Of a stretch of 64,000 bases of DNA, positions 1 to 8,778 are shown one piece after another (positions within the stretch are counted from its first letter, which is position 1; the number at the start of each line of letters is the position of its first letter). Source of the stretch: Prostheceraeus crozeri. Taxonomy: Eukaryota > Platyhelminthes > Polycladida > Euryleptidae. The notes under the pieces were generated by a model that saw only the letters and a list, made by a program, of their open reading frames with translations, was not told the DNA's origin and did not search any database. The translations under genes were made by a program, and so were the position numbers. The stretch covers positions 372,001-436,000 of the forward strand of contig CAJQUW010008657.1 of NCBI GenBank assembly GCA_907163375.1, written 5' to 3'.

Positions 1-25
1 GTACTTATAAAATTACATAAAACAC

Positions 26-649
26 TTAACAAGTTGTAGAGGGAAACTGATATACACTCACATCGGCTAGAGTCTGATTTGTAGCAGTTATGAGCTGCTC
101 AATGTCTTTCATTAGATGTTTTGAAATTGGACAGCACATACAGCAGGGCTTTGAATGGAAAGTCTTTAAAATATTGGCATAGTATGCCCGCAAACTGATT
201 ACCTCAGAATGTCCTTGAGCAGCCACATTGATGCTTACTGATGGCGGTCCACTGAAAAAGTCCAGTTTGTATTTCTCACCCTTCTCGTCATAGTAGCTGG
301 AGGTGATCATGTCATGGAGACATGTGTTGAGTTTCCGTTGGATACTGCTGCACCAACAGCGAGAGTATTCCGGTACAATCTCCGTTTGAGCTAGTGGGCG
401 AAATACTGCATTGAGCCAAAATCTTGCAACTCGTGTAAGAGCGTTGTTCACGACTCTCATCAACATTCTCTGCACCACAACGTCCTCTCCGCAGCGGAAA
501 TACTTCACTATTTCCTCCATCAGATCCACCAAATCCGCTTTATAGCCAGTTATATTCACGGCAGAATAAAATATATTGCCGGTGAAGAGTTGACTTCGGT
601 AAATTATTGAAATGGGAATGTTGGTAGTGAACGACATGCTGATTGACAT
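26..649 (-). CDS. Unrecognised 207-residue intronless protein
   Basis: The open frame runs from an ATG at 649-647 to a TAA at 28-26, and I do not recognise its family. The protein is mixed in character: a hydrophobic, Ile/Ser-rich start, a central helical stretch with RMLMRVVNNALTRVARFW at about residues 62-79, and a Cys cluster (CCMCC) at about 168-172 with too few partners to call a zinc site. There is no clear signal peptide or membrane helix. The ATG fits a TATA box about 50 bp upstream (704-697) and an inverted CCAAT box further up, so this looks like a real transcription unit. It follows the UBA-RING gene on the same strand after 110 bp. Such short spacing and lack of introns would suit a captured viral segment, but the sequence alone does not show that. 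An unknown host gene is equally possible. Confidence 0.55.
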   Translation of the reverse strand: MSISMSFTTNIPISIIYRSQLFTGNIFYSAVNITGYKADLVDLMEEIVKYFRCGEDVVVQRMLMRVVNNALTRVARFWLNAVFRPLAQTEIVPEYSRCWCSSIQRKLNTCLHDMITSSYYDEKGEKYKLDFFSGPPSVSINVAAQGHSEVISLRAYYANILKTFHSKPCCMCCPISKHLMKDIEQLITATNQTLADVSVYQFPSTTC

Positions 650-671
650 TGTATTAGCCTCAAATTATGCT

Positions 672-766
672 TGAAATAGAACGGTACAATGTCCTCCTTA
701 TATAGAAAAGTCAAACAAAGACACAATAGTGACCAATCACAGACCTGCATGATGACTCATCATGCA
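672..766 (-). promoter_or_regulatory. Compact promoter: AP-1-like palindrome, CCAAT, TATA, start site
   Basis: Read on the minus strand, the gap before the 207-residue gene holds in order: a 21-bp perfect palindrome (766-746) whose core 753-759 is TGACTCA, the AP-1/bZIP site; an inverted CCAAT box (CCAAT on the plus strand at 733-737, within GACCAATCAC), the NF-Y type; TATATAAGG at 704-696; and a TCA about 32 bp on, at 673-671, as likely start site. Order and spacing match a standard polymerase II promoter. The palindrome overlaps the stop codon of the upstream gene. Factor binding is inferred from motifs only. Confidence 0.6.
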
Positions 767-1269
767 CGATATACAGTGACTGTTGAAGATATTTCTTCAT
801 CGCAAAGGGGACAAGATGAAGTTTCAAAGGGTACATAACATGTAGAACACATAACGCTATGAGAACATGGCAAAAAGAGAAGGGATCGTTCCTGTTTAAA
901 ACATTTAACGCAGTTCCGTTCACATAATAATTTAAATGTCTCTTCTTCTAATTTCCTTCTGAAGTCACTTTTATTGGGAGAACTTTTTATTAAAACACTG
1001 TCAGATGTCTCCTTCTTTCCATATCGTTCCAATTTGATCCTCCCAATTTCACTATCATTGCAGTGTAGCATGGAGAAATCCTCTATCCACCTACGATCGA
1101 AATTGTGATTCATAGCATGCTCATCTAGATCCATTAGTCGATCAACTAAATCACCAGCGTTGATATTTTCACTGAGATTTGTTACAGTTTCTATAGCTTT
1201 GAACGAATATCCAAGGTCTCTTGCGACAACCCACGACGTTGGGATACTAGTCATCATTATGTATGTCAT
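760..1269 (-). CDS. UBA-RING protein of IAP type, lacking BIR domains
   Basis: This is likely an E3 ubiquitin ligase. The C-terminal RING finger reads C120-x2-C123, C135-x-H137-x3-C141-x2-C144, C153-x2-C156, and the chain ends soon after in TVTVYRA, as in IAP proteins where the RING closes the chain. A UBA-like stretch (VARDLGYSFKAIETV, about residues 15-29 onward) precedes it, as in cIAP and XIAP, and would bind ubiquitin. No BIR repeat is present, so caspase binding is not expected from this product alone. The first in-frame ATG is at 1269-1267, but TATAAATA at 1292-1285 would start transcription near 1262. The in-frame ATGs at 1257 and 1254 are therefore the better starts. The stop codon (762-760) lies inside the palindrome of the next promoter. 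It is intronless as read. Alternatives are a truncated host IAP paralogue or a gene carried by a DNA virus. Confidence 0.7.
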   Translation of the reverse strand: MTYIMMTSIPTSWVVARDLGYSFKAIETVTNLSENINAGDLVDRLMDLDEHAMNHNFDRRWIEDFSMLHCNDSEIGRIKLERYGKKETSDSVLIKSSPNKSDFRRKLEEETFKLLCERNCVKCFKQERSLLFLPCSHSVMCSTCYVPFETSSCPLCDEEISSTVTVYRA

Positions 1270-1284
1270 CAAACAACTATCTCA

Positions 1285-1292
1285 TATTTATA
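1285..1292 (-). promoter_or_regulatory. TATA box of the UBA-RING gene
   Basis: TATAAATA lies on the minus strand just upstream of the UBA-RING reading frame. A start site 28-32 bp downstream falls near 1262, between the first in-frame ATG and the next two. The downstream ATG pair is thus the likely translation start. Confidence 0.5.
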
Positions 1293-1497
1293 GCTTAGTT
1301 TGTCTACGTAAAAGAAAAATCAATGTGTCATCTTGATTACAATGGTTTCAATAGTCACAATAGTCGCAATTGAGCAAACCCATTCAAAATCAAACAACGG
1401 ACGTCTATCGGTACGTACCCAAGTGCTCAGAACCAAACTACACAAGTTCGATCATAGACGTTCCGAAACACAGTGTACTCAACTGAGTGTACCAAAC

Positions 1498-1665
1498 ACA
1501 TGTACCTATCTAGTAAAACAGATCTAATACAAGTTCCTATTCATAACACTGAATTATACATGTACCTATCCATGTACCTATCGATAACTAAATTATACAT
1601 GTACCTATCCATGTACGTATTGATAACACTAAATTTTACATGTACCTATCCATGTACCTATCCCT
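1498..1665. repeat. Tandem repeat, 39-41 bp unit, about 3.5 copies
   Basis: The phrase ACATGTACCTATCCATGTAC recurs about every 40 bp (near 1557, 1596 and 1637), followed by a linker resembling GATAACACTAAATT. The leftmost copy (1498-1556) is degenerate and shares only the start and the CATAACACTGAATTATAC end. Inside each unit ATGTACCTATC is itself doubled. Reading frames across it (Met-Tyr-Leu-Ser repeats) are by-products of the repeat. Confidence 0.8.
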
Positions 1666-1669
1666 GGCA

Positions 1670-2688
1670 AGTAGGGCACAGTTTTCACTACTTACGTGAA
1701 GCAGATAGAATACTGTTTTAAGACATGGAGTCATGGCGATAGCAGTTCTGTATATTTGATCCTGATATCATGTGATAATTCAGTTTCTTTAAAATGTTCT
1801 TTACAATTTTTAAGGGTATAGACCTATATGTCAATTTCTCTGTTGCCACCGTCATTATGGTGAAAGACCACTAACATGGTGGCTCTGGTTCATTCATATA
1901 AGTGAACTCTTGAGGGTGAGAGATCATTTCAATTGTGGTAGTCCAAGATCAGAAAAGCAGACAGCTTTGTTTGATATTTTAGCTGTTGATTGTCCATTCT
2001 GTGCACCCCTTTTGTTCGTTCTCTGATTTTGTCTGTGACAAATGGTTGTTCAATATGGCTGTTATTTTGGCTGTGCATAGCTAGCAATGTACATGTATTA
2101 GTCAAGAAGTGCACACTTCTAGTAGTTTCAGGTTCAACCTCGTTCTCTGCCAACTTCAAGTTAGCTCCCAAATCGAAGGCGCCACCTGCTACATGTACAT
2201 TTTCCTGTAGTATATCTAGTGATTTTATGAATAATCATTTTTAGCAATTTTTCTCGCTCTTCCTGCTTCACTGTGCTCTCAACGCTGCTTCCGATCCCGC
2301 AACATGTCTATAATATTCTTTCCGGATTAGAATAATTCATTCTATTACATATTTAAGAATCAAAAGTCATGTTCTTACACAGAGTGACACACACGTCATT
2401 TGCGAACACTTGTTCATCGCAGCCTTAGCATTGTGCATATAAACAATAGATTTAATTCATAACAATGGCAGACAGATCCGGTCAAGATGTATTTAACGCA
2501 GCTAGGAATAGTTTGGATGCTTCAAACTCTTTACTTATTTTATAACAGGACATGATTCACAAGGCTGTGTTTGTGTCAACATACTTCTGCGTTTCCAATT
2601 AGAACGTCATTGTTAAATACGTGTCGTACATTGTTGACAATGGTTTCACCGTCCACTTACCTTATATAGCATCATCAGTCATCATACT
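1670..2688. other. Gene-free stretch before the Rab gene
   Basis: No protein family is recognisable here. A 26-codon frame with a good start context begins at 2465 (MADRSGQDVFNAARNSLDAS...) behind TATAAA at 2438-2443. That TATA would start transcription at about the ATG itself, so it is weak. The stretch ends at the Rab promoter. Confidence 0.4.
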
Positions 2689-2723
2689 TATAAAGCTGCG
2701 CGAATTTACTGACGAGCTTCAGT
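2689..2723 (+). promoter_or_regulatory. TATA box and initiator of the Rab gene
   Basis: TATAAAG at 2689-2695 is followed by TCAGT at 2719-2723, the animal initiator consensus with A+1 at 2721, exactly 32 bp from the start of the TATA box. The Rab ATG follows 50 bp later. A second, weaker TATATAG lies at about 2664. No downstream promoter element is seen at +28. Confidence 0.65.
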
Positions 2724-2770
2724 GACTTACCTGGTCTTATCAGTTAAACAAAACAGTTTGTGGTGAGCAC

Positions 2771-3391
2771 ATGGCATACTACGACTATGATTACGTTTTC
2801 AAGATTGTTTTAGTTGGAGAGTCTGGTGTCGGAAAAACTTCTTTAGTTCAAAGATATATTGATAACCAATTTAAGCATGATCAAATGTCAACCATTGGCA
2901 TAGATTTTGCAATCAAGACAATCAAAGTACGAGGGAAATATGTAAAACTTCAAATATGGGACACTGCCGGGCAAGAACGTTTCAAAGTTGTTTCCCGACA
3001 ATTCTATCGAGGATCAAGTGCATTTGTCTTTGTGTATGCCATGAATAAACCTGAAACACTGTCGGCATTGTCTGAATGGATAAAAGAAGTGCACACTGTT
3101 TCCGATGGTTGTGAAAAGTTTTTCTTGGTCGGAAATAAGCATGACATCGCATCAGACGAAAAAGCTGGGAAGGATTTCGCTGATGGCAATGGAATGGGTT
3201 TCACCATGACTTCTGCAAAATCTGGATTCCAAGTGGAGAGTTTTATTGATAATCTTGCGCATGAATTGGTGGAGTCACTTGATGGGTACAAAGGCACAGT
3301 CAATGCAGAAGTCGCAACTCCAAATCCGACGTTTCCTTCAAAAAAGAAAATAAAAGTGAAGAAGGAATTTCGATGTTGTTCGTTGATGTAA
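2771..3391 (+). CDS. Rab-family small GTPase, complete and intronless
   Basis: A full small GTPase of 206 residues that would switch between GDP and GTP to direct vesicle traffic. All G motifs are visible: P-loop GESGVGKTS (16-24), switch I threonine T41 in STIGIDF, WDTAGQERF (63-71) with catalytic Q68, NKHD (122-125) and TSAK (147-150). The Rab signatures IGIDF and WDTAGQE are present. The C-terminus is basic (SKKKIKVKKEF) and ends CCSLM, giving prenylatable cysteines. The closest broad groups are Rab1/8/18-like, but I cannot fix the subfamily; the effector region and the short NGMGF stretch are divergent. Most animal Rab genes have introns, so an intronless frame suggests an expressed retrocopy or a lineage-specific duplicate. 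The TATA and initiator at 2689-2723 argue that it is transcribed. No strong AATAAA follows within 500 bp. Confidence 0.9.
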   Translation: MAYYDYDYVFKIVLVGESGVGKTSLVQRYIDNQFKHDQMSTIGIDFAIKTIKVRGKYVKLQIWDTAGQERFKVVSRQFYRGSSAFVFVYAMNKPETLSALSEWIKEVHTVSDGCEKFFLVGNKHDIASDEKAGKDFADGNGMGFTMTSAKSGFQVESFIDNLAHELVESLDGYKGTVNAEVATPNPTFPSKKKIKVKKEFRCCSLM

Positions 3392-4537
3392 ATCAAAATT
3401 AGACAATAAGAAAATGTCTTGGCATTCTCCAGCAATGTCTTGAGCAATATGTTGCAAAAGCCAGAACTTTGATTTATGTGATAATTGCCCATCACAAAGA
3501 ACTGTCAGTATTAGAGCTTTTCTCTTCATCACTGAATTACGTCTGACTTGGATTGCATGCTTTTCACAGTATTTTCACCATTGTAATCACAGTTGATAGA
3601 TTTTTATTTGATCATTTTGGAATCAGTTTCCAAAGGTTATTTTCGGTTGTCACTGTTTGAATGTGACCGGTGTGCTGTCGAACAATATTGAAAGTTGAGG
3701 AATTAGACATGATGTCAATTGAAGCAGTTTCTGAAACATGTTCGACCAGAAACTCACCAGCTTCTTGCTGGTGCTAGTGTTTCTAAATACCGATGTATAT
3801 TTCACAGCTTACGAACGTTTCAGTTATTTTGCAGTTTTTTTTATATAAAGTGTCTTTGCAAGGCAAAATTTATGTTATACTTTTATAAATTGTTGAAGTT
3901 ACTTTTTAAATATCATTTTTGCTTTTCAAGACTCACGGATGATTCAGGAAAGCATTAAATCAGTGCATTTTACATGTAAAAATTGAATGATTGCAGTATC
4001 ATTTTGTATGTCACTTTCAGGAAAAGGTCTATATTCTATAATTCTCATGGTTATTTAAAACTAACATTTAAAACCATGCACAGCTGTGCATTATTATAGC
4101 AGCTCATAAATATATTTAAATCAAATTGATTATCATTATCATTTTAAGCCTCTGTATATTTGCACCTCACATCTTAGCGTTAGCGCATTAAATTAGAGCC
4201 CAAACGTCGCGTAATTTGACAGTCTGGAGGATCATAATCAAAACAACTTTTTAAAAGATAGGGCCTACATATTATTTATGTTTATGAGAATAATCAACAA
4301 CGACTGATTGTGCAAGCTAAAGATTAAAGAATCAGTGTTAAAGTACAAAATGGAATTATAAAAGCCAGAAATTATCAAATCCTTAAGTGGAATGTGGCAC
4401 ATAACATTTAGAAGAAAAGGAAAACGGTGCCAAAAGCGATCAGGCGAATGCCATTGCAGATGACCATATGGAACCACATGGATTGCATATGAATTCATAA
4501 GATATTCATCTATATTCATCTATGAATGCATATAGGG
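3392..4537. other. Rab 3' flank, no further gene seen
   Basis: AT-rich sequence that likely holds the Rab 3' untranslated region. An ATTAAA at about 3954 is a possible weak polyadenylation signal. No protein family is recognised. It ends at the TA target site of the pogo-like transposon. Confidence 0.4.
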
Positions 4538-5256
4538 TATTTTGTTCCAAAGTCGCCCACTTCGGCAATGTGTTTTTCAACGACCGTGTGCTCGTAATAG
4601 AATGCTGATATATGTGCGATTTCAGCCTCATCATTTCCAAATAATCCAATTAACAACAATATGACAACGAACTCTCTGTCAGACATTTAAATTTTGCTCC
4701 ACACATGGTTTAAGCACGGTACAAAATTTAACTTGATTTTGTGCAAACTCGCCCATGCTTGATAAAGTCGCCCACAAACTCAGGTAAACTCGCCCAATAA
4801 TGTAGCTCTACATATAGAACAGCTTTAAGTCTATCCCTCTATAGGATATGGTCTATTAAGATATTGTTAACCTTCTTAGCCTGTGACAGCCATCAATAAG
4901 ATCACTTAAGTAAGAATTAATTATGCTACAACAAGGCCTACTCCTATCTTGAAATAATTAGCTAATCATAATTTCCCACCAGATTCGTTCTACACAGTCT
5001 ATTTCTATGTTACCTATGATTTTTGCTTATTAACTCTAGGGCTTTAATCTCAGTACTTTCACCTATAGATTCATAGGCGTTTAAAAATATCGGAAACATA
5101 TTCCACTGCAGTCTGATCGATACAGGCCTACATTCTGGAAATTTATGGATTTTTTTCATTGAAGCCTAGATCAAACCCAAAATGAAATGCAACAAAAACT
5201 AGTCAATTCATATAAAATTTGAATTCCACATCCCAATTTAGCATTGAAATTATCAG

Positions 5257-8063
5257 TCAGCAAAAGTCGCAAACGAATTTTTCCTTTGCCTTTTCATATC
5301 CGGTGCAAAGAATGTGAGCCCACTCCTCACATTTGCTACATTGGATCCATTGTTCCCCGCGTTTCGAAGAAGACCATGATTCTTCGCAGTATAAACACGA
5401 CGATTCATGTCCATTTGCTTTCTTCTTAACCTTCCTACGCTTCTTCGAACGATAGCGATAAACTGAAAGAATTGCATATTTTCTGTAGTGCAATTACATA
5501 GCATTCAGAACATGCTGCAAACTTCGATAACTAAGCTAAGCCCCTAAGACTTGCGACTTATTGAAGACATGCACCAATGGTAGGCACAACATATTGCTCG
5601 AATAAAAGAGATTGTGCATGATTTAAAATGTCTAAGGATATGCATAAGTAAGTCGAAGGTGAAAAAATAGACCTATTCATAGCCTATTTATTATCTAAGT
5701 GTCTTGTTTAGGCTTCTGTCTAAATGTTAGACTAATAGAGATGAAAGTTTTCTGTAAACTTGTGTCCATGAAAGTATATCACTAATAAGTATACATGGAT
5801 CTGAATAAGAATCTCAAATATCTAAATACAAACCCCAAATGGTCCCCTAATTATTTTTTAACTGAACTTACCATCCTCTTTTTGTTTCCTCTGGCTCAAC
5901 TCATTGATGTAAGTTTTATTTGTCAGATGAAATGGTATTCGCTTCCTTTTGATTTCTTTCTTCCTGATCCTCTTAGGAGTTGGACATGAGTTCCAAAAGC
6001 TGCACTGAGGAAGATCTTGGTTGTCAGAGGGATCGTTGTTGCCGATCGATGGAATCTACGACATAATCTACATAATTTTGCTTCATCGACTAGAAGCTCT
6101 TCGGCTGGGGTCAGTGTCGACTGTGAGTTTTCTTCATTGACTGGAAGCTCTAAAGGAATCTCTTCGGCTTGCGTCAGTGTCGACTGGTCATTTTCGTCTT
6201 TATCTACAGGCACATTTTCTTTTTCTGTGATGTTACTTGGAAGGAATGCGTCAGCAGGTATTTTTGACATTTTCAACGGGAAAATACCTGTACGTTTGAA
6301 AGACGAAATCACTACGTTTTTTTCAAATGCTTTGTTTGATGTTTTGGTAATCAAATTTAGAAGTTCAATCTTGGACAGTGACCGGCCTCCATTTTCTCGG
6401 ACTAATTGAAGTCTAATAGATCGCCATCCACGCTTCATTGTTGCGAAGACATCCTTATCCAAAGGTTGCAAATACTGAGAAGTGTGTGGGGGTTAGTGAT
6501 GCAAATGGAAAATTTTCCAGAAAATTTAGAAATTTGTTTTTTGGTGATTGACGTTTTTTCCTTTGTTTTGGAGACTTATTATAGTCGCTTGAAAAGACTA
6601 TGCAATATTCAAAGACTGAAAACTTCTCTATCTTCCCTGCATGTTAACTTTTGGAGCCAACTGCACCTTTTCCATGTCTATTTCAGATCTTTCCAAATGA
6701 ATTTCAGACATAAGATATGGATTTCAGATTTCTCTAGCTGAATTTCAGATATCTGTCAGATGCTCAACTTTGAAATGATCTTAAATTCAACTGGAAATCT
6801 CCAATTCATCTGGATCATATCTGAAATTCATTTGGGCAGACCTGAAATCGATTTGGAACTATCTGAACCATCTGAACTAGAAATGGAGGATGTGTATCCT
6901 CAGCGAAGATGTCGGACAATAGGCCAGAAGTTTGAAGCTATCATAGATATTCTTTTATCGTCACAGATATCTTTAGTGACCAAATATCTCACGAGTCTAC
7001 AGTCGTTATATCTTCCAATATGGTCGCTCATGAATGCAGCGTGGACTGTGTACTTATGCTTCATTTGTTCATCAACACATGAAGAATTTGTATCACTGTG
7101 ATCAACGCTGCATAATAAAGCTTAACTTTCAAGCTAATAATTAGCAAACCCCAAAATGAAGTATATTTCTTTTGCTCCAGATCTTTCACATTGGATGAAA
7201 TTATACCCCTATTGTAAAGCAAGATTTACGTTATCGCAAACGGTGTCTGTATGATAATCAAAAATGCTAACAAAATGGCACAATTGCCACTGGCAGCAAA
7301 GGAATGTTCAAAAATCCGCGAACGGAACTCGTATTGCTACGATCGCTTTAATCGAAATAATGATGATGTTAAGAGTTTTAGACCCAATTTATTGGTCCGT
7401 AGCTGCCTCGGCAGTGGAAGTGCTCAAATTATAATAGGCCTATCAAAAAAAATCAAAATTTTCCATAATTTTCCATAATTTTCCGGAAAATTTTCATCAC
7501 TAGTGGGGGTAGACACCAACCAAACCTCGATATTCTGTGAGTGAAGAGAAACGATAAAGTCATAGTTGAGGGAATGGGTTGAATGTCCATCCAGTAGCAG
7601 TAAAACAGTTTTCTCTTTATCTATGTCCCCATATCTTCGCTTCGTTTGAATGAACTCAGCAAATTTTCTTCCGAATTCAACCATCAGTTCAGATATTATC
7701 CAACCCTTCTCGCTGCATCGAATGTAGCCACCAGGTGGAGCATATTCTACCCATTCTTTTCTAACAATCTTTCCTTTGAATCTTATCAACATCGGAGAGC
7801 GATCTCCATTCGCATTAACGGCAGTATCGGGAAGACTTTGTCTTCCCACTTATTCTATCTCGCAATGTAGTTCTCGGAACATTCCATCGACGTGATATCA
7901 TGCGAACAGGTGAAGCGTCAACCTCGGTTCGAGTATTGTAATAACTTTCTAAGGCTCTTTCCATATCGGGATCCCACTTGTTTAACTTAGATGCCTTACA
8001 GCTACCCGTTCTGGCCATCTTCTTTTTTTGTAGACGATTTGATTTTCGTCCAGGTGAAGACAT
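5257..8063 (-). pseudogene. Pogo-like transposase remains: HTH, DDE core, C-terminal PHD finger
   Basis: The pieces lie in transposase order on the minus strand. 8063-7815 encodes a basic start and a pipsqueak/CENP-B-type helix-turn-helix (KWDPDMERALESYY, ISRRWNVPRTTLRDR). 7849 to about 7511 encodes part of the DDE_1 core with YAPPGGYIRCSEKGWI and the second catalytic aspartate in LLLLDGHSTH. Coding resumes at 6485 with HTSQYLQPLDKDVF and runs to 5923. A PHD-type C4HC3 finger (CLYC, QCSKC, AHILC, VCDFC) lies at 5493-5257 behind an intron-like stretch with a GTAAGT donor near 5874 and a TTTCAG acceptor near 5462. Defects: about 150 residues between HTH and core are missing, there is a frame change near 7830, a likely 1-bp indel near 5930, and the nested hAT splits the core. 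The element is dead unless helped in trans. Confidence 0.8.
6494..7502. mobile_element. Nonautonomous hAT element nested in the pogo-like transposon
   Basis: The 1009-bp insert begins TAGTGATG and ends CATCACTA; the inverted match continues loosely through AAAATTTTCC. It is flanked by perfect 8-bp duplications GTGGGGGT (6486-6493 and 7503-7510), the hallmark of hAT transposition. Removing the insert and one duplication restores the host transposase frame around VSTPTHTSQYLQPLD, which proves the insertion point. No transposase is encoded. The interior contains an inverted pair of CCAAATGAATTTCAGA-like stretches near 6694 and 6820. Confidence 0.88.
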
Positions 8064-8714
8064 GTCTACAAAAAATTACTGCATATATATTCCCATCTAA
8101 TTGGGCCTATATCCTATCTATGTTGAAGGTTTGTGGACCAAATCGCAAATAAATACTGTACATTTATGCAATTTCTGTATATAGAATTGACGGATTATGA
8201 CCACATAAGATAATGGATAGGTCTGATAGCAAAATCGGATACGATTTGAAGTTTTTCAAAAGTTAGGGTAAATTCGCCCACATAAATCAAGCTGGGCGAC
8301 TTTATCTAATTGTTCTTATTCTATAAAACGGTTGACATTTTGTCGCATGAACGAATACTAAATGAAATAGTAACTTTCATTGTTTTAATAGAGCTTTGTG
8401 ATGATGTGTTCTCATGATATTTACGTTGAAATGTTTCTGACTATCCTTATCAACTGCTAGAGCGACAAGTTAAGCAAAAAACGCCAACTCACTTAGATGA
8501 CGTGCAACTAACCGGGATTTCACACACGAAATGAATAAGGCAATCGTCTGATGAAATGATACAGCCAACTTTGATTGGCCGATCGAATAGCAAATAGGAA
8601 GCGCCAATCTTGAGGAACGCAATCCTGACGGCTGCAAATGTAGCGGTTTCTCACCGTAGGAAAGCAGTTTACGTAGGTGGGCGAGTTTCTCCGGTGGGCG
8701 AGTTTGGAACAAAA

Positions 8715-8717
<3 letters not shown>

Positions 8718-8776
<59 letters not shown>
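8718..8776. repeat. (TA)n microsatellite
   Basis: About 29 TA units begin directly after the right-hand TA duplication of the pogo-like transposon. Reading frames of alternating Ile-Tyr across it are artefacts. Confidence 0.95.

Positions 8777-8778
<2 letters not shown>

Larger units (their letters stand above)
4540..8714 (-). mobile_element. Pogo-like (DDE_1) DNA transposon with both ends, carrying a nested hAT element
   Basis: The 21-bp ends 4540-4560 and 8694-8714 are inverted copies matching at 20 of 21 bases (TTTTGTTCCAAA then G or C, then TCGCCCAC). Both are flanked by TA (4538-4539, 8715-8716), the Tc1/mariner/pogo target duplication. Without the nested insertion the element is about 3.2 kb. 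Transposase remains lie on the minus strand between 8063 and 5257. Copies of the phrase TCGCCCA recur inside both ends (4549-4755, 4768-4774, 4790-4796; 8274-8280; inverted at 8293-8299 and 8678-8684) and are likely transposase binding sites. Confidence 0.85.

Noticed and set aside
2465-2545. 26-codon frame MADRSGQDVF... after a TATA box
   Set aside because: The TATA box would place the start site at or after the ATG, and the frame is very short.
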